NCBI RefSeq assembly: GCF_001499675.1
Contig: NZ_LN609302.1
Span: 1 to 64,000 of the forward strand
Direction: 5' to 3'
Length of the DNA: 64,000 bases
DNA from: Acetobacter ghanensis
GTDB lineage: Bacteria > Pseudomonadota > Alphaproteobacteria > Acetobacterales > Acetobacteraceae
Under the pieces are notes generated by a model. It worked only from the letters and a program-made list of their open reading frames with translations, was not told the origin of the DNA and searched no databases. This document shows, one piece after another, positions 7,872 to 16,774 of the stretch. The translations under genes and the position numbers were made by a program. Position 1 is the stretch's first letter, and the number at the start of each line of letters is the position of its first letter.

Positions 7872-10025
7872 TCAGTCCCACGCAAAAGCCATTTCCACCT
7901 CGCGCCCGCCTGCAACGGCCTGCTGTTGCGGGCGGCCAAGGTAATACCCCTGTGCTTCCGAACACCCCATGTTGCAGACCATCTGCAACTGGGCGGCTGT
8001 TTCCACCCCTTCCACCGTTACGGTCATGGCGCGAATACTGGCAATGCCCAGAATGGCCTGTATGATTTCCTTGGCGGTAGGGTCTGGCAGCGCCTGCACA
8101 AAGCTCCGGTCGATCTTGATTTTGTCGAACGAGAATTTCCACAAATAACTCAGCGAGGAATAGCCTGTTCCAAAATCGTCCATGCTGATCTTGCAGCCCA
8201 GCGCCTTGAGCTCGCTTAAAATAACGTTCTTGTGTTCGTATTCATCCATCAGCACGCTTTCGGTAATTTCCACCTCAAGCCGCCTGCCATCCAGACCGGT
8301 CTCTTCCAGAACACGTTTGACAATTTCGGGGAATTTTCTGTTTTTGAGCTGAAGGGGGGAAACGTTGACCGAGACATTAACATGCGCTGGCCAGTTCAGC
8401 GCCTCGTGGCAGGCAATATACAGGATGCGGGCACCAAGCTGATGAATAAGCCCTGTTTCCTCCGCCAGACGGATAAACACATCAGGCGGGATCATCCCCC
8501 GTTCGGGGTGGTTCCAGCGGGCCAGCGCCTCGTAGGACTGCACCTTGCGGGCACTAATGCCGTAAATGGGCTGGTAGTGCAGGAGCAGCCCCTCCCCTTC
8601 CACCAGCCGGTGCAGGGCGGATACCAGCTCGGCCCTTTCCAGAATTTCGTAGCTCAGATCGGTATCAAACAGCTTGTGCTGGCAACGCCCTAGCGCCTTG
8701 GCGCGGTAGAGCGCCATATCCGCATATTGCAGCAGGGTGGTCACATCCCCCGCCTGCGAGGGAAAACCGGCCGCACCAATACTGGCCCCGGACTTGGCCT
8801 CCGCCCCCTGAATAATGTAGGGGCGGCCAAGGCTTGCCACCAGCTCCTCCAGCCGCGCCTCAATTTCCGTCAACGGGCCGCAGTGCTGCCAAACAACCGC
8901 AAATTCATCGCCCCCCAACCGGGCAACAAAGTCTTCCTCCCGGCAGCAGGCCTTCAGCCGGTTGGCTGCGGCAATCAGCAGTTCGTCCCCGCCGCTATGG
9001 CCATACATGTCGTTAATGGATTTAAAGTAGTCCAGATCTATATACAGCAGCACGAACGGGTTGTCCGTATCCTGCGAGAGTTCGCCAAGATGGATACCCA
9101 GATAATAGCGGTTGGGTAGCCCGGTCAGGCTGTCATAATGGGCCAGTCGTTCAATCCGGCGCTGGGCGTCACGGTATTCGGTAATATCGTCGGCAACACA
9201 CAGCTCCCAGCGCATATTGCCGTCATCATCCGCAATCAGCAGGTCATGGCGGGAGACAACGCGCTCGCGCCCCTGCCGGTCCATCAGTGTTTCCTCCACC
9301 GCATCGGGCTTTTGGTACAGAAATGGGTCTTCAGGCAGTTTGCCATCCAGCAGCAACGGCGCGTTATGGGAAACATTGGCGTAGGCGGCCGTAGTATGCA
9401 GGCCGTATTCCTCCGCTGCCTTGTTATGCACAATAATGTCGCCCGTTTTTATATCCCGCACCTGAATGGCGGTGGGGATATTATCCACAATACCGGAAAT
9501 AAAGGATTTATCGCGCATGATGGTTTTGTTGGCCTGCCGGAGTTCGCCCGCAATCTTGTTGAGCTCGGTAATGGTATCAATGGCCTGTGCGTGCAGGGAA
9601 CGCGTCAGGCTGAGTGCTGAACCAAGTCCGTAATACTGCCCCTCTTCCGTTATGATGAATTCGTTAATCTGGTTAAGGGAGCGGATGTTCAGGATTGTTG
9701 CAACAAAGTCGGACACTTTTTCGTGCACATCAACCAGTATGGGTTCACACTCCATAAGGAGGGAAATCGGTCGGTTGGCGTAAACCTCGTAGCCAAACCG
9801 CTGCCCAAGCCGCAAAAAAAAGTCCCGCCGCTGCACAATGCCTATGGGCCTGTTGTGCTCATCCACCACGGGAATACCCGCCAGTTCGGCATTGTCCTGA
9901 AAAATGGCAAGAACGTGCGACCCGGCTTCCGTTGCGTGAACGGGCGCGACCCTGCTCGCAATATCGCGCATCAGGCGTTGGTTAGAATATGCGGGCACGT
10001 CCACCTCTAATAAACGCAACGTCAT
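7872..10025 (-). CDS. CBS-PAS-GGDEF-EAL protein, cyclic-di-GMP synthesis and hydrolysis
   Basis: This 717-residue protein has an N-terminal CBS-like pair (about 20-140), a PAS domain (about 175-285), GGDEF (about 295-455) and EAL (about 470-705). The GGDEF active site is intact (RLGGDEF, near 369). It has an RxxD inhibitory site (REED) five residues upstream. EAL is intact (YEALARW near 498), with the DDFGTGYSS loop near 616, so both activities are possible. A TTG at 10052 extends the frame, but the ATG at 10025 with AAGG upstream is preferred. There is no obvious membrane segment, so it is probably cytosolic. It converges with the dioxygenase gene and is the last host gene before the prophage. 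Confidence 0.93.
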   Translation of the reverse strand: MTLRLLEVDVPAYSNQRLMRDIASRVAPVHATEAGSHVLAIFQDNAELAGIPVVDEHNRPIGIVQRRDFFLRLGQRFGYEVYANRPISLLMECEPILVDVHEKVSDFVATILNIRSLNQINEFIITEEGQYYGLGSALSLTRSLHAQAIDTITELNKIAGELRQANKTIMRDKSFISGIVDNIPTAIQVRDIKTGDIIVHNKAAEEYGLHTTAAYANVSHNAPLLLDGKLPEDPFLYQKPDAVEETLMDRQGRERVVSRHDLLIADDDGNMRWELCVADDITEYRDAQRRIERLAHYDSLTGLPNRYYLGIHLGELSQDTDNPFVLLYIDLDYFKSINDMYGHSGGDELLIAAANRLKACCREEDFVARLGGDEFAVVWQHCGPLTEIEARLEELVASLGRPYIIQGAEAKSGASIGAAGFPSQAGDVTTLLQYADMALYRAKALGRCQHKLFDTDLSYEILERAELVSALHRLVEGEGLLLHYQPIYGISARKVQSYEALARWNHPERGMIPPDVFIRLAEETGLIHQLGARILYIACHEALNWPAHVNVSVNVSPLQLKNRKFPEIVKRVLEETGLDGRRLEVEITESVLMDEYEHKNVILSELKALGCKISMDDFGTGYSSLSYLWKFSFDKIKIDRSFVQALPDPTAKEIIQAILGIASIRAMTVTVEGVETAAQLQMVCNMGCSEAQGYYLGRPQQQAVAGGREVEMAFAWD

Positions 10026-10301
10026 GTTTTTTCGCCTTAATCCAGCCCGCAAGGTCAGGACAGGAAAATTCTTAACAACCGATTAGAAATACAACAACAT
10101 GAAATATAACCGTTTTTTTGTGAACTTAATGTTATTTTCAGAGATTACGCTTGACCCCTCTTACCTTTTTTCTGCCTCATTCATCCTGCCCTTTTTCACC
10201 TTTCTGAATCCGCGCTCCCTCCCGCGCATGGGGCCAGCACGTGGTGGCGCACAGGCCACAACGCGCCGCCGCCCGCCGCTTATCGCCCCGCCAGCCTGCC
10301 A

Positions 10302-10781
10302 TCAGGCCGCAATGGCTTGCGCAAACAGCGCCGCATTGCGGTGCGAGTCCGCAGCACCCAGCGCTGTATTATAAAATTGTTTATGATACGCGCTGAGGCC
10401 ACACGCATCCTCCGGCGCGGGCAAAGCAGTCGGTGCGCGGGCATACACCACGCGGGCCATCCCACACGCATAAGCCAGATTACCAACCAGCAACCCGGCC
10501 CCACCCAGACCAGCCCCAGCACCCCCCAGCCGCATTATGGCGGATGCCAAAGCGGGCCTGTAGAATAGAAAATTCCGCCAGCAATCATCATGCGTTGCGG
10601 GTTCCATCTGCCACAGGCCCAAAGCGGGACCGCCACCATTCTGCCTGAGCCATACCAGCCCACTTTCCACCAACGCCGTGCCTGCCAGCAGGTTAACCGC
10701 GCTATTCCCCCCAAGGCCCAACTGCGCCAGAACCGGGCGCACAAGCATGGCCTTGAGCTGCCCCAGATCAAGGCCCGGCAT
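10302..10781 (-). CDS. Phage endolysin, lysozyme/transglycosylase-like
   Basis: This is a 159-residue lysozyme-fold protein. The segment GTALVESGLVWLRQNGGGPALGLWQ has the Glu-Ser-Gly and Gly-rich GLWQ pattern of SLT/lysozyme-like endolysins, with Glu as the likely catalytic acid. There is no signal peptide, so export would need a holin. The ATG at 10781 follows AGGGA at good spacing; a GTG at 10811 is an alternative. Most of the gene overlaps, in another frame, the 3' part of the coiled-coil gene at 10535-11236. It is the leftmost phage gene. When prophage ends are joined it would lie next to the lysis-type genes at 33.6-34.7 kb. Confidence 0.75.
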   Translation of the reverse strand: MPGLDLGQLKAMLVRPVLAQLGLGGNSAVNLLAGTALVESGLVWLRQNGGGPALGLWQMEPATHDDCWRNFLFYRPALASAIMRLGGAGAGLGGAGLLVGNLAYACGMARVVYARAPTALPAPEDACGLSAYHKQFYNTALGAADSHRNAALFAQAIAA

Positions 10782-11236
10782 TGGGCATTCCCTGGTGGCG
10801 GCATATCCCACGGCTCACGCAGGTGCAGCCATTGCACCCATATGGTGCTGGCCACCTCCTGGTCGGACAGCAGGGTGGACCCGACCGCCGCACCAATAGT
10901 GCACAAAAGCCCCGCCACAACGGCCAGTTTGCGCCACCGCCGCAGGCTGTCCTCCGCCAGTTCGTTCTGGCGGCGTTGTGCGCCCGTCTGTTCGGCCAGT
11001 TGCTGGGTCAGGGCCGCAAGGGCGTTGCGCGTATCCTGCGCCTGCGCCGCCCTGTTGCGCTCACGCTCCTGCCCCTGTGCCTCTATGGAAATCAGGCGTT
11101 CCATCATGGCGCTCTGGCCGGACTTGAGCGTATCCACATCGTCCTCCAGCCCATCCAGACGGCGGGCGTGGCGGTCCACAATCAGGCGCAGGTCATCCTC
11201 AGCCGCGCAGGGGGCTGCGCACTGTGTTTCGGTCAT
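10535..11236 (-). CDS. Phage coiled-coil membrane protein with out-of-frame C-terminal overlap
   Basis: The frame encodes 233 residues. Residues 1-100 are charged and helical with a coiled-coil look (LDGLEDDVDTLKSGQSAMME). Residues 103-123 are one transmembrane segment (KLAVVAGLLCTIGAAVGSTLL), a layout like phage holin-associated or Mu gp-type coiled-coil membrane proteins. From about residue 145 the protein is Trp, Arg and Cys rich and looks like the shadow of the endolysin frame beneath it, so the original gene probably stopped near 10,800. Whether the 90-residue tail is made is unknown. A terminator lies just upstream at 11255-11278. Confidence 0.6.
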   Translation of the reverse strand: MTETQCAAPCAAEDDLRLIVDRHARRLDGLEDDVDTLKSGQSAMMERLISIEAQGQERERNRAAQAQDTRNALAALTQQLAEQTGAQRRQNELAEDSLRRWRKLAVVAGLLCTIGAAVGSTLLSDQEVASTIWVQWLHLREPWDMPPPGNAQCRALIWGSSRPCLCARFWRSWALGGIARLTCWQARRWWKVGWYGSGRMVAVPLWACGRWNPQRMMIAGGIFYSTGPLWHPP

Positions 11237-11254
11237 CTGTATTTATCCGGGCAT

Positions 11255-11278
11255 AAAAAAACCGCCTCAGCTGGCGGT
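11255..11278 (-). terminator. Hairpin terminator on the minus strand
   Basis: Arms ACCGCC (11261-11266) and GGCGGT (11273-11278) enclose a six-base loop and are followed on the minus strand by a run of T. It lies downstream of the tail-fibre assembly gene and upstream of the lysis-type genes. Confidence 0.75.
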
Positions 11279-11304
11279 ATGTTTTGTCAGAGTGATACGG
11301 AGCC

Positions 11305-11748
11305 TTATGTGGCCGCCGTGCTGGTGGTCATCACATCCGTGGGTTGGGCAGGCAGGGCCGTGCTGGTGGTGTCCGTGCCGTTAGCTATGGCGGCAATGGC
11401 CTGCACATAGGCCTTCATATCCGCGGTAAAGACTTCGCCCATGGCGGCAGCAAGGTTGGCCTGCTGCTGTATCCATGCCTGCGCCGAGATAGCCTGCGTT
11501 TTAAGCGGCACAGCCACAACCGGGGGCGTGTAGTCCACCAGCGCGCCGTTCACGACGGCCATGCTTTTTGTGCCTGTGTCTCCACCTTTTGCGGCCCATT
11601 GGTCTGCCGTCATGGCAAACAGCGTGTTGGCGGCGGGCAGCCCATCCATGGAGGAATACTCCCACATATCATACCAGCCACAGGGTTGGTCCATTGTGGC
11701 ATAATAACGCGCCGGGTAGGCGGCTTTTAGGTCGTCTAAAATGCTCAT
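11305..11748 (-). CDS. Putative tail fibre assembly protein
   Basis: This is a 147-residue soluble protein starting MSILDDLKAAYPARYYATMD, with an aromatic-rich N-terminus and a helical Ala/Gln-rich middle (AQAWIQQQANLAAAMGEVF). Position and composition match fibre-assembly chaperones, which lie directly downstream of tail fibre genes. Its ATG overlaps the fibre stop codon (TAATG), so translation is coupled. No catalytic motif is seen. The function is inferred mainly from position. Confidence 0.55.
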   Translation of the reverse strand: MSILDDLKAAYPARYYATMDQPCGWYDMWEYSSMDGLPAANTLFAMTADQWAAKGGDTGTKSMAVVNGALVDYTPPVVAVPLKTQAISAQAWIQQQANLAAAMGEVFTADMKAYVQAIAAIANGTDTTSTALPAQPTDVMTTSTAAT

Positions 11749-12695
11749 TAGAACGCTCCTACGGCTATTACCGGAATAAAGTTGTTCTCCACCAGATTAT
11801 AGAAGTTGCTGCTCCCGCCCCAGCCAACACCGTAAATGGTAAAACCCGTGTTGCTTATAGACAAAGTGCCGTCAGACGCTTTGGCAATACCAATAAATGA
11901 CCACTTGCCGGGCTGTTCCTGTGTGGAGGGGAGCACCACGGTTGGGGTAACCCCCGGCGCGAATGCCTTTGGAAAAGTGATTGTGGTATAACCGTTGGAC
12001 GCAAATTTTACATATGCAGTGAAGACCTGAATTTTCTGGGTAGGGTCAGAAAGTGGCAGGTCCGTCACATTAGCCAGAACAGGCGCGTTTGTCCCATCTC
12101 CAAAAACCGCGCGGCCATCTGCATTTTCCACCAGTGACGTAATACGTGTCTGACCCGCCGCCGGAACGGACGGCACGTACTGTGCTGCTATCCGCGCCGC
12201 TGTTTCCTCTGTTATGGCGGTGTTCAGTGTCTGCTCGGCACTGCTGCGCTGCTGCGCCTCCAAAGTCAGGGCGGCTTGGGTCGCCAGCCCGTTAAACAGG
12301 CTTTGCCACATTGCCCCATCTGCTCCGGGTGGGGAGACATTGGCATCCGCCATGCTCACCCAGAATGCGCCGGGTGTGCCGCCGCACACAATGGCCCCGG
12401 CCGGGTAACCACCAATGGACTGGGCAAAGGTGGCATCAAACGGGCCAAGGTAGCCTGTCTGCAACACCTGTATGGCGCTGGAAAGCAGGTTGAGCAGGCC
12501 GTTCATATCCTGCCCGCGCGGGGGTTCGCCCCCGGCTGCGCGCGCAATAAACGTTTCCGGCGGAAAGCCAAGAGCCACCGAGGCCGTGCCATCCCCCGCC
12601 TTGGTCTGTGTTTGCGGTATGCTCACAATGTTCCCCGCAACAGCCTGCGCCCCTATGGGGGTGCCAAACATCTTGCGATCATCTGTGCTTTTCAT
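11748..12695 (-). CDS. Phage tail fibre / collar-type protein
   Basis: This 315-residue protein has an N-terminal segment with a collar-like pattern (RAAGGEPPRGQDMNGLLNLL), a helical middle (about 145-175, EAQQRSSAEQTLNTAITEET) and a beta-rich C-terminus from about 225 (TAYVKFASNGYTTITFPKAF onwards) resembling receptor-binding fibre tips. It would attach to the baseplate and contact the host surface. The gene overlaps its neighbours by one base on each side, consistent with one late operon. Confidence 0.75.
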   Translation of the reverse strand: MKSTDDRKMFGTPIGAQAVAGNIVSIPQTQTKAGDGTASVALGFPPETFIARAAGGEPPRGQDMNGLLNLLSSAIQVLQTGYLGPFDATFAQSIGGYPAGAIVCGGTPGAFWVSMADANVSPPGADGAMWQSLFNGLATQAALTLEAQQRSSAEQTLNTAITEETAARIAAQYVPSVPAAGQTRITSLVENADGRAVFGDGTNAPVLANVTDLPLSDPTQKIQVFTAYVKFASNGYTTITFPKAFAPGVTPTVVLPSTQEQPGKWSFIGIAKASDGTLSISNTGFTIYGVGWGGSSNFYNLVENNFIPVIAVGAF

Positions 12696-13270
12696 CAGGA
12701 TGTACTCTCAATAACGTAGGAAACACCAACCCCCACGGGGCGTGGCAGAACACCGCTGTTCTGAATAATGCTGACCTGCACGGCCGTTGGCACAAACCGG
12801 AAAACATAAGTCATGGTCATGTCCCCATTGTCGCGCACATAGGCATCGCCCTGCCCGGCAAACAGGGTCATCAACACCTGATTGATCTGCAGGACGGAAC
12901 CATCCGCAATATTGGCCAGCGCCTTGGCGTAAATAAGCTGGCGGTAGCCATCATCCGCCAGACGGTAATTGCTGGTTGCCTCCACACCCTGGTACCACGG
13001 GGTCTGGTTAAAGCCCTCTTCCGTTAGGTCCGAGGCTTCAAAAAAACCAGTGTAGGACTGGGAGGACAGGGTGAGCACGCGGGATACACCCACAATGCGG
13101 CCCCATACATCCAGCCCGTAGCCCTGCGCGGTGTGCATGTTCCACACCATTTGGTACCACTGGTCTATCAGGGGGGCGGGGTCCAGCATCTGGTTCCAGC
13201 CCTCAATTAACGCCACAATACGCGGCGCATTGGCATACTGGGACAAAAGGGTCTGCTGCACATCCTGCAT
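12695..13270 (-). CDS. Phage baseplate-associated protein, DUF2612 family
   Basis: This 191-residue protein reads QYANAPRIVALIEGWNQMLD, then YGLDVWGRIVGVSRVL, which is the characteristic DUF2612 pattern (a phage protein usually between baseplate J and the fibre). It probably links baseplate and fibre. It starts at an ATG that overlaps the stop of the baseplate J gene. The family role is known only from phage gene order, so the biochemical function is inference. Confidence 0.78.
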   Translation of the reverse strand: MQDVQQTLLSQYANAPRIVALIEGWNQMLDPAPLIDQWYQMVWNMHTAQGYGLDVWGRIVGVSRVLTLSSQSYTGFFEASDLTEEGFNQTPWYQGVEATSNYRLADDGYRQLIYAKALANIADGSVLQINQVLMTLFAGQGDAYVRDNGDMTMTYVFRFVPTAVQVSIIQNSGVLPRPVGVGVSYVIESTS

Positions 13271-14496
13271 CAGGACACCACAACGCTAATTGTGGAGGCC
13301 GATACAACGGGGATCTGGTCAATTCCCACCTGTGCCGTCAGCCCGGTAGGGTTTTGTGCAAGGCCCACGCTGACCTCAACAATACGGACCCAGCTCCCCA
13401 GTGCGCTCAGGCAGGCATAAAAGCGGCTGGCGTAAACCGTGCCGCCAATGGGCACACGCTGGGCGTCCGCTACGTTTTCAAACGCGGCCACAATGGCGGC
13501 CTGCACATCCGTCCCAGCGGTGGAGGGCACATCCACCCCAGCCGCCAGCACCACCGCCACATACACGGGCACCGCCTGCGCGCGCGTAAACTGCACGGTA
13601 TAGCTTGGCGGTGTGGCATAACTGGCGTTGGGGTCCACAACGACCACGCTGCTTGTGCCCACACTGGCACAACCGGGGGGCTTACGGCGCAGGATGGCAA
13701 GCGCCACGTCCTTATCCGCGCCCCCATTTACGCACACATACAGGCTATGGGCTGGCAGGGTTACACCCCCTATAACCAGAGGCTCCGCCGTGCTGTTTTC
13801 GTTCACATACGCATCGGTCACGCCCGCAACGGACAGAACCTCCCCCGCAAGAGCGTCCAGCGGGCCAATGGCGTTATGCGCCACAGTCTGCTGCCGACGG
13901 AGTTCAAAGGCCTGCCGCCCCTCCACCGCTGCCCCGGTCACACCCGCCGCCGCGTTGGTAACGCTGGTTAGCCCCACGACCGACTGGTACACCCCTATGC
14001 TGTGTGGCGGGCACTCCACCGCCCCCGTAACCGTGCAGGAAAATGCGCCAACACCGTTGCCCGTGGCATCCAGCGTAATGGCGCCATCCGCCGCGTAGGT
14101 GTTGCCGCTTCCATCCTGCACCAGCGTGCCCTGCGGTACAACGGTGCCAGCCGCCCCCACGCACTGGCAGGTAACAACCGTGGCTGTGGCGGGTTTGCGG
14201 GTCATAAAATACAGGTTGCCAATGGCGTCCTGCATTCGGCCTGCGGCTCTGGCCGGGTCCACGCCGTTAAACAGTGCCAGCATCTGGTCATACGCATCGC
14301 CCACAATAGCGGTGAGCGACATGGCAAGTTGCCCTTGCGGGGTGGACAGGTCGGTATTGAGCACATTGCCAAAAGCTGCGTTCATATCATCCAGAATACC
14401 GGCCAGAATATCGCTCTCGGCCGGGGCCACAAAGCCTGCATCCGTCATGGTGGGTGCGGGAACGGATGTTGTGCCCACACTGCTAGAACCCGACAT
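13270..14496 (-). CDS. Baseplate wedge protein, gpJ-like
   Basis: This is a 408-residue baseplate J family protein. The segment ESDILAGILDDMNAAFGN near the N-terminus and GAPVEGRQAFELRRQQTVAH-like text in the middle (residues about 195-215) follow the gpJ pattern. A further ATG at 14532 keeps the frame, but the ATG at 14496 is preceded by a GGGGGA ribosome binding site and matches family N-termini. It overlaps the end of the upstream gp46/gp25-like gene by 14 bases. Presence of gpJ indicates a contractile tail with a baseplate. Confidence 0.88.
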   Translation of the reverse strand: MSGSSSVGTTSVPAPTMTDAGFVAPAESDILAGILDDMNAAFGNVLNTDLSTPQGQLAMSLTAIVGDAYDQMLALFNGVDPARAAGRMQDAIGNLYFMTRKPATATVVTCQCVGAAGTVVPQGTLVQDGSGNTYAADGAITLDATGNGVGAFSCTVTGAVECPPHSIGVYQSVVGLTSVTNAAAGVTGAAVEGRQAFELRRQQTVAHNAIGPLDALAGEVLSVAGVTDAYVNENSTAEPLVIGGVTLPAHSLYVCVNGGADKDVALAILRRKPPGCASVGTSSVVVVDPNASYATPPSYTVQFTRAQAVPVYVAVVLAAGVDVPSTAGTDVQAAIVAAFENVADAQRVPIGGTVYASRFYACLSALGSWVRIVEVSVGLAQNPTGLTAQVGIDQIPVVSASTISVVVS

Positions 14497-14836
14497 GCTG
14501 CACATCCCCCTGTGTTGTGGATACAAGAACATAGCCAGAAAGCTGGCGGTTGGCGGAAAGTCCGGTCAGCACGCACCGGGCGGCGGCAACCCCGTCCACC
14601 GCGCTGGCGGCCTGCTCGGCCTGCATTCTAAAAACCGGAGCCGCCTGTGTATGGGCCAGAATATGCTGCCGGTAAGGCAGGCCCTTGGCCGTGTCATAAT
14701 AACATTCGCCCAAAAAAACCCTGATGGCGGAAGAAACATTCTGGCTTATGGCATAAGATCCGGACGCCACAGCCACGTTGCCGTTGGCATCTGGCAGCAG
14801 GTCCCATGTTGTGCGGTCAAGCAGCAGCGTCGTCAT
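14483..14836 (-). CDS. Phage baseplate protein, gp46/gp25-like
   Basis: This is a 117-residue protein with the typical short baseplate-wedge pattern: DLLPDANGNVAVASGSYAIS followed by a helix (AIRVFLGECYYDTAKGLPYR) and a C-terminal beta hairpin. Such proteins sit directly before gpJ in Mu-like and related phages. I cannot tell whether gp46 or gp25 is the nearer relative. It is preceded by a hairpin terminator at 14848-14873, which is odd inside a tail operon. Confidence 0.65.
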   Translation of the reverse strand: MTTLLLDRTTWDLLPDANGNVAVASGSYAISQNVSSAIRVFLGECYYDTAKGLPYRQHILAHTQAAPVFRMQAEQAASAVDGVAAARCVLTGLSANRQLSGYVLVSTTQGDVQHVGF

Positions 14837-14847
14837 GGTGCCTCAAC

Positions 14848-14873
14848 AAAAAAGGCCGCCCGTAAAGGCGGCC
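14848..14873 (-). terminator. Hairpin terminator inside the baseplate gene cluster
   Basis: Arms GGCCGCC (14854-14860) and GGCGGCC (14867-14873) flank a six-base loop and are followed on the minus strand by T6. It separates the spike gene from the gp46/gp25-like gene, so downstream genes need read-through, antitermination or their own promoter. Confidence 0.75.
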
Positions 14874-14915
14874 TGTCATGGAAAATATTGTGATCTGTAA
14901 AAAGACATTGCCACA

Positions 14916-15572
14916 TTACTGTGGCACACCCGTCTGCCCCGAACCGGGCTGAACCCCGGCATGGGTGTGCGTTTGCAGGCTGATCTGCCCTGCCTGCACG
15001 TCCCCTCCGGCACTCACCGCGCCTTGCACCTGCACGGCGCAGTTTATCTGGCACTGGGTGGCGTTAACAATAAACCGGCCTGTTGTGTTGAGCACAAAGT
15101 CCTCCCCCACCCAGCCTGCGTATTCCTGCGGAATTCCGTTTAAAAACCCGCCAATATACAGAGAGTCTGCGTAATCATGCTGGCGGAAGGACCCCGGCGC
15201 ACCCGGCTGGCGCGTGGCCTTTACGCTGGCAATATCGCGCCCACACACAATAATGGCTCCAATATCCCCCACTGCCGGGTCGCAGATCAGGGCGCGCCGC
15301 CCACCCTGCAACCGCAGGTAAGGCACATTGTGGATCAGCCCATGCGGCACCGTGCGGCCTGCCCCATCCTGCTGGTGCACCATAGGCTGCACATCCACCG
15401 TGCCCACCGGGTTTAGGCCACTGGCGCGCACCGCCCGTACCTGCACCAGCGCTGTGGCGCCCAACATAGCCAGCACCCGGCGAATAGCCGCATTGGTGGC
15501 GTTAAAGGCACTTGCGCCATCTTCCGCCTGCAAGGAGCCTATCAGTTTATTTTGCAAAAGCCTGTCCGGCAA
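14916..15572 (-). CDS. Baseplate spike protein, Gp138/gpV-like
   Basis: This protein of up to 218 residues has an OB-fold Gp138-type N-terminal domain (DVQPMVHQQDGAGRTVPHGL and further) and a C-terminal beta-rich section ending in QISLQTHTHAGVQPGSGQTG. That HTHxGV element is typical of spike tips and may bind metal. It would form the membrane-piercing tip under the tail tube. The start given is TTG at 15572; later TTG codons are possible, because no clear ribosome binding site decides. The start region overlaps the hub gene end by 26 bases. Confidence 0.75.
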   Translation of the reverse strand: MPDRLLQNKLIGSLQAEDGASAFNATNAAIRRVLAMLGATALVQVRAVRASGLNPVGTVDVQPMVHQQDGAGRTVPHGLIHNVPYLRLQGGRRALICDPAVGDIGAIIVCGRDIASVKATRQPGAPGSFRQHDYADSLYIGGFLNGIPQEYAGWVGEDFVLNTTGRFIVNATQCQINCAVQVQGAVSAGGDVQAGQISLQTHTHAGVQPGSGQTGVPQ

Positions 15573-16479
15573 AGTCTGGCCTTGCCGCCTCTACTGTTGT
15601 GAACCACGGGGCATCGGGCAGCTCGGTTTGCAGGTCGTGGCGCACACTCTGCACCACCCACAACCCACTGGCGGGCAGCGTAACGCCAGATGCCTGCGGG
15701 GCCATGCCCGTTTGCAGGCTCACCGTATCGCGGTAGCGAATACCGGGGTTAAACACGGTCTGGAACTGCACGCCGTACTGGCTGTAGCTGGGGTAGCCAA
15801 GCAACCCTGTATCGGCCGACACGGGCACGGCCTGCGCATCCGCCTGCGCCACCATGCCCGTGGGCCATATGGCCAGCACCCCCACCCCGATCTGGTAGGC
15901 AATTCTGGCCGCGCGGGCGCAGCTATCCACCTGCTCGGCCACGGAACCTTTGTAATACACGCCCCCACGCAGCATGGTCTGCACGCCATAGTCCACAAAG
16001 GTCAGCCCCGCCTTGGTGGCCAACACCTGCATGACCGTACTGACCGCAACATCCCCCCCAAACGATGTTGGCGTAACCGGCACCGCCGCAGGCAACGCGC
16101 CGGAGAGGGCGCGCAGCTCAAACGCTACATCGGGGCTATTTGCGTAATCCACAAAAGCCTCGACCACACCGCCAGAAAACACAACCGGCTTTTGCTCCCC
16201 CGCATTGCCTGCCAGAATGGTCACAGTATTGCGGGTTTGCGTGGCAATACCCGCTTGCAGGACGGAAAGGCGGTTGAGCAACGGCAGCGCCAGCCCTTCC
16301 ACCCGTAGGGAGCAGGCCATGCCGCTTTCCAGCCCCGTGCTCAAGATCTGGCAGCGCACCCTGTAGCCGCTCAGGGTTATGGTGTCTGTTCCGCCTTGGC
16401 CAAATCCGTCCTGCGCAAGGTTAAATACAACCTCCACCTGCCGGTTGCCCAACGTTGCCGCCTGTGTGCCGTCAGACAT
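15547..16479 (-). CDS. Baseplate hub protein (gpD/late control-like)
   Basis: This 310-residue protein precedes the spike gene, as tail hub proteins do. N-terminal text NRQVEVVFNLAQDGFGQGGT is followed by repeated beta-rich segments and a middle part (VFSGGVVEAFVDYANSPDVAFELRA) resembling gp27/gpD folds. Longer starts exist upstream, but the ATG at 16479 has GGAGGGG five bases upstream. It overlaps the baseplate plug gene by eight bases. Assignment rests on size, order and general pattern. Confidence 0.65.
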   Translation of the reverse strand: MSDGTQAATLGNRQVEVVFNLAQDGFGQGGTDTITLSGYRVRCQILSTGLESGMACSLRVEGLALPLLNRLSVLQAGIATQTRNTVTILAGNAGEQKPVVFSGGVVEAFVDYANSPDVAFELRALSGALPAAVPVTPTSFGGDVAVSTVMQVLATKAGLTFVDYGVQTMLRGGVYYKGSVAEQVDSCARAARIAYQIGVGVLAIWPTGMVAQADAQAVPVSADTGLLGYPSYSQYGVQFQTVFNPGIRYRDTVSLQTGMAPQASGVTLPASGLWVVQSVRHDLQTELPDAPWFTTVEAARPDFAGQAFAK

Positions 16480-16774
16480 TCTGCCCCTCCGCATAAACCA
16501 GCACAAACCGGCTACCCAGCCCGCTATAGTCCGGGTCCTGCGTGCCCTGCGTATCGGCAAAGGCAAGGTCTCCGGGCATACCATAGGCGGCATTGCGGAT
16601 AAGCCATGTCCGGTCCTGGCACAGCACGCCCGCCAGCACGGGCACATCATCCATCCACACCGAGGCATATAGGCCAGTCCCCCGCTGTTGCAGGTCCAGC
16701 CTTACGGCATGGCCGGAAAGGGGGACGCGCAGGCTCTGGTACGCCACCGCACCCAGAGGAATAACAACCGCCAT
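16472..16774 (-). CDS. Phage baseplate plug protein, Pam3 gp18-like
   Basis: This is a 100-residue beta-rich protein (VIPLGAVAYQSLRVPLSGHA, then LDLQQRGTGLYASVWMDDVP and RFVLVYAEGQNV). This pattern is shared by the small baseplate plug family found beside the hub in simple contractile phages. It starts at an ATG overlapping the previous stop (TAATG). An in-frame start 81 bases upstream would extend into the neighbouring gene and is unlikely. Confidence 0.7.
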   Translation of the reverse strand: MAVVIPLGAVAYQSLRVPLSGHAVRLDLQQRGTGLYASVWMDDVPVLAGVLCQDRTWLIRNAAYGMPGDLAFADTQGTQDPDYSGLGSRFVLVYAEGQNV

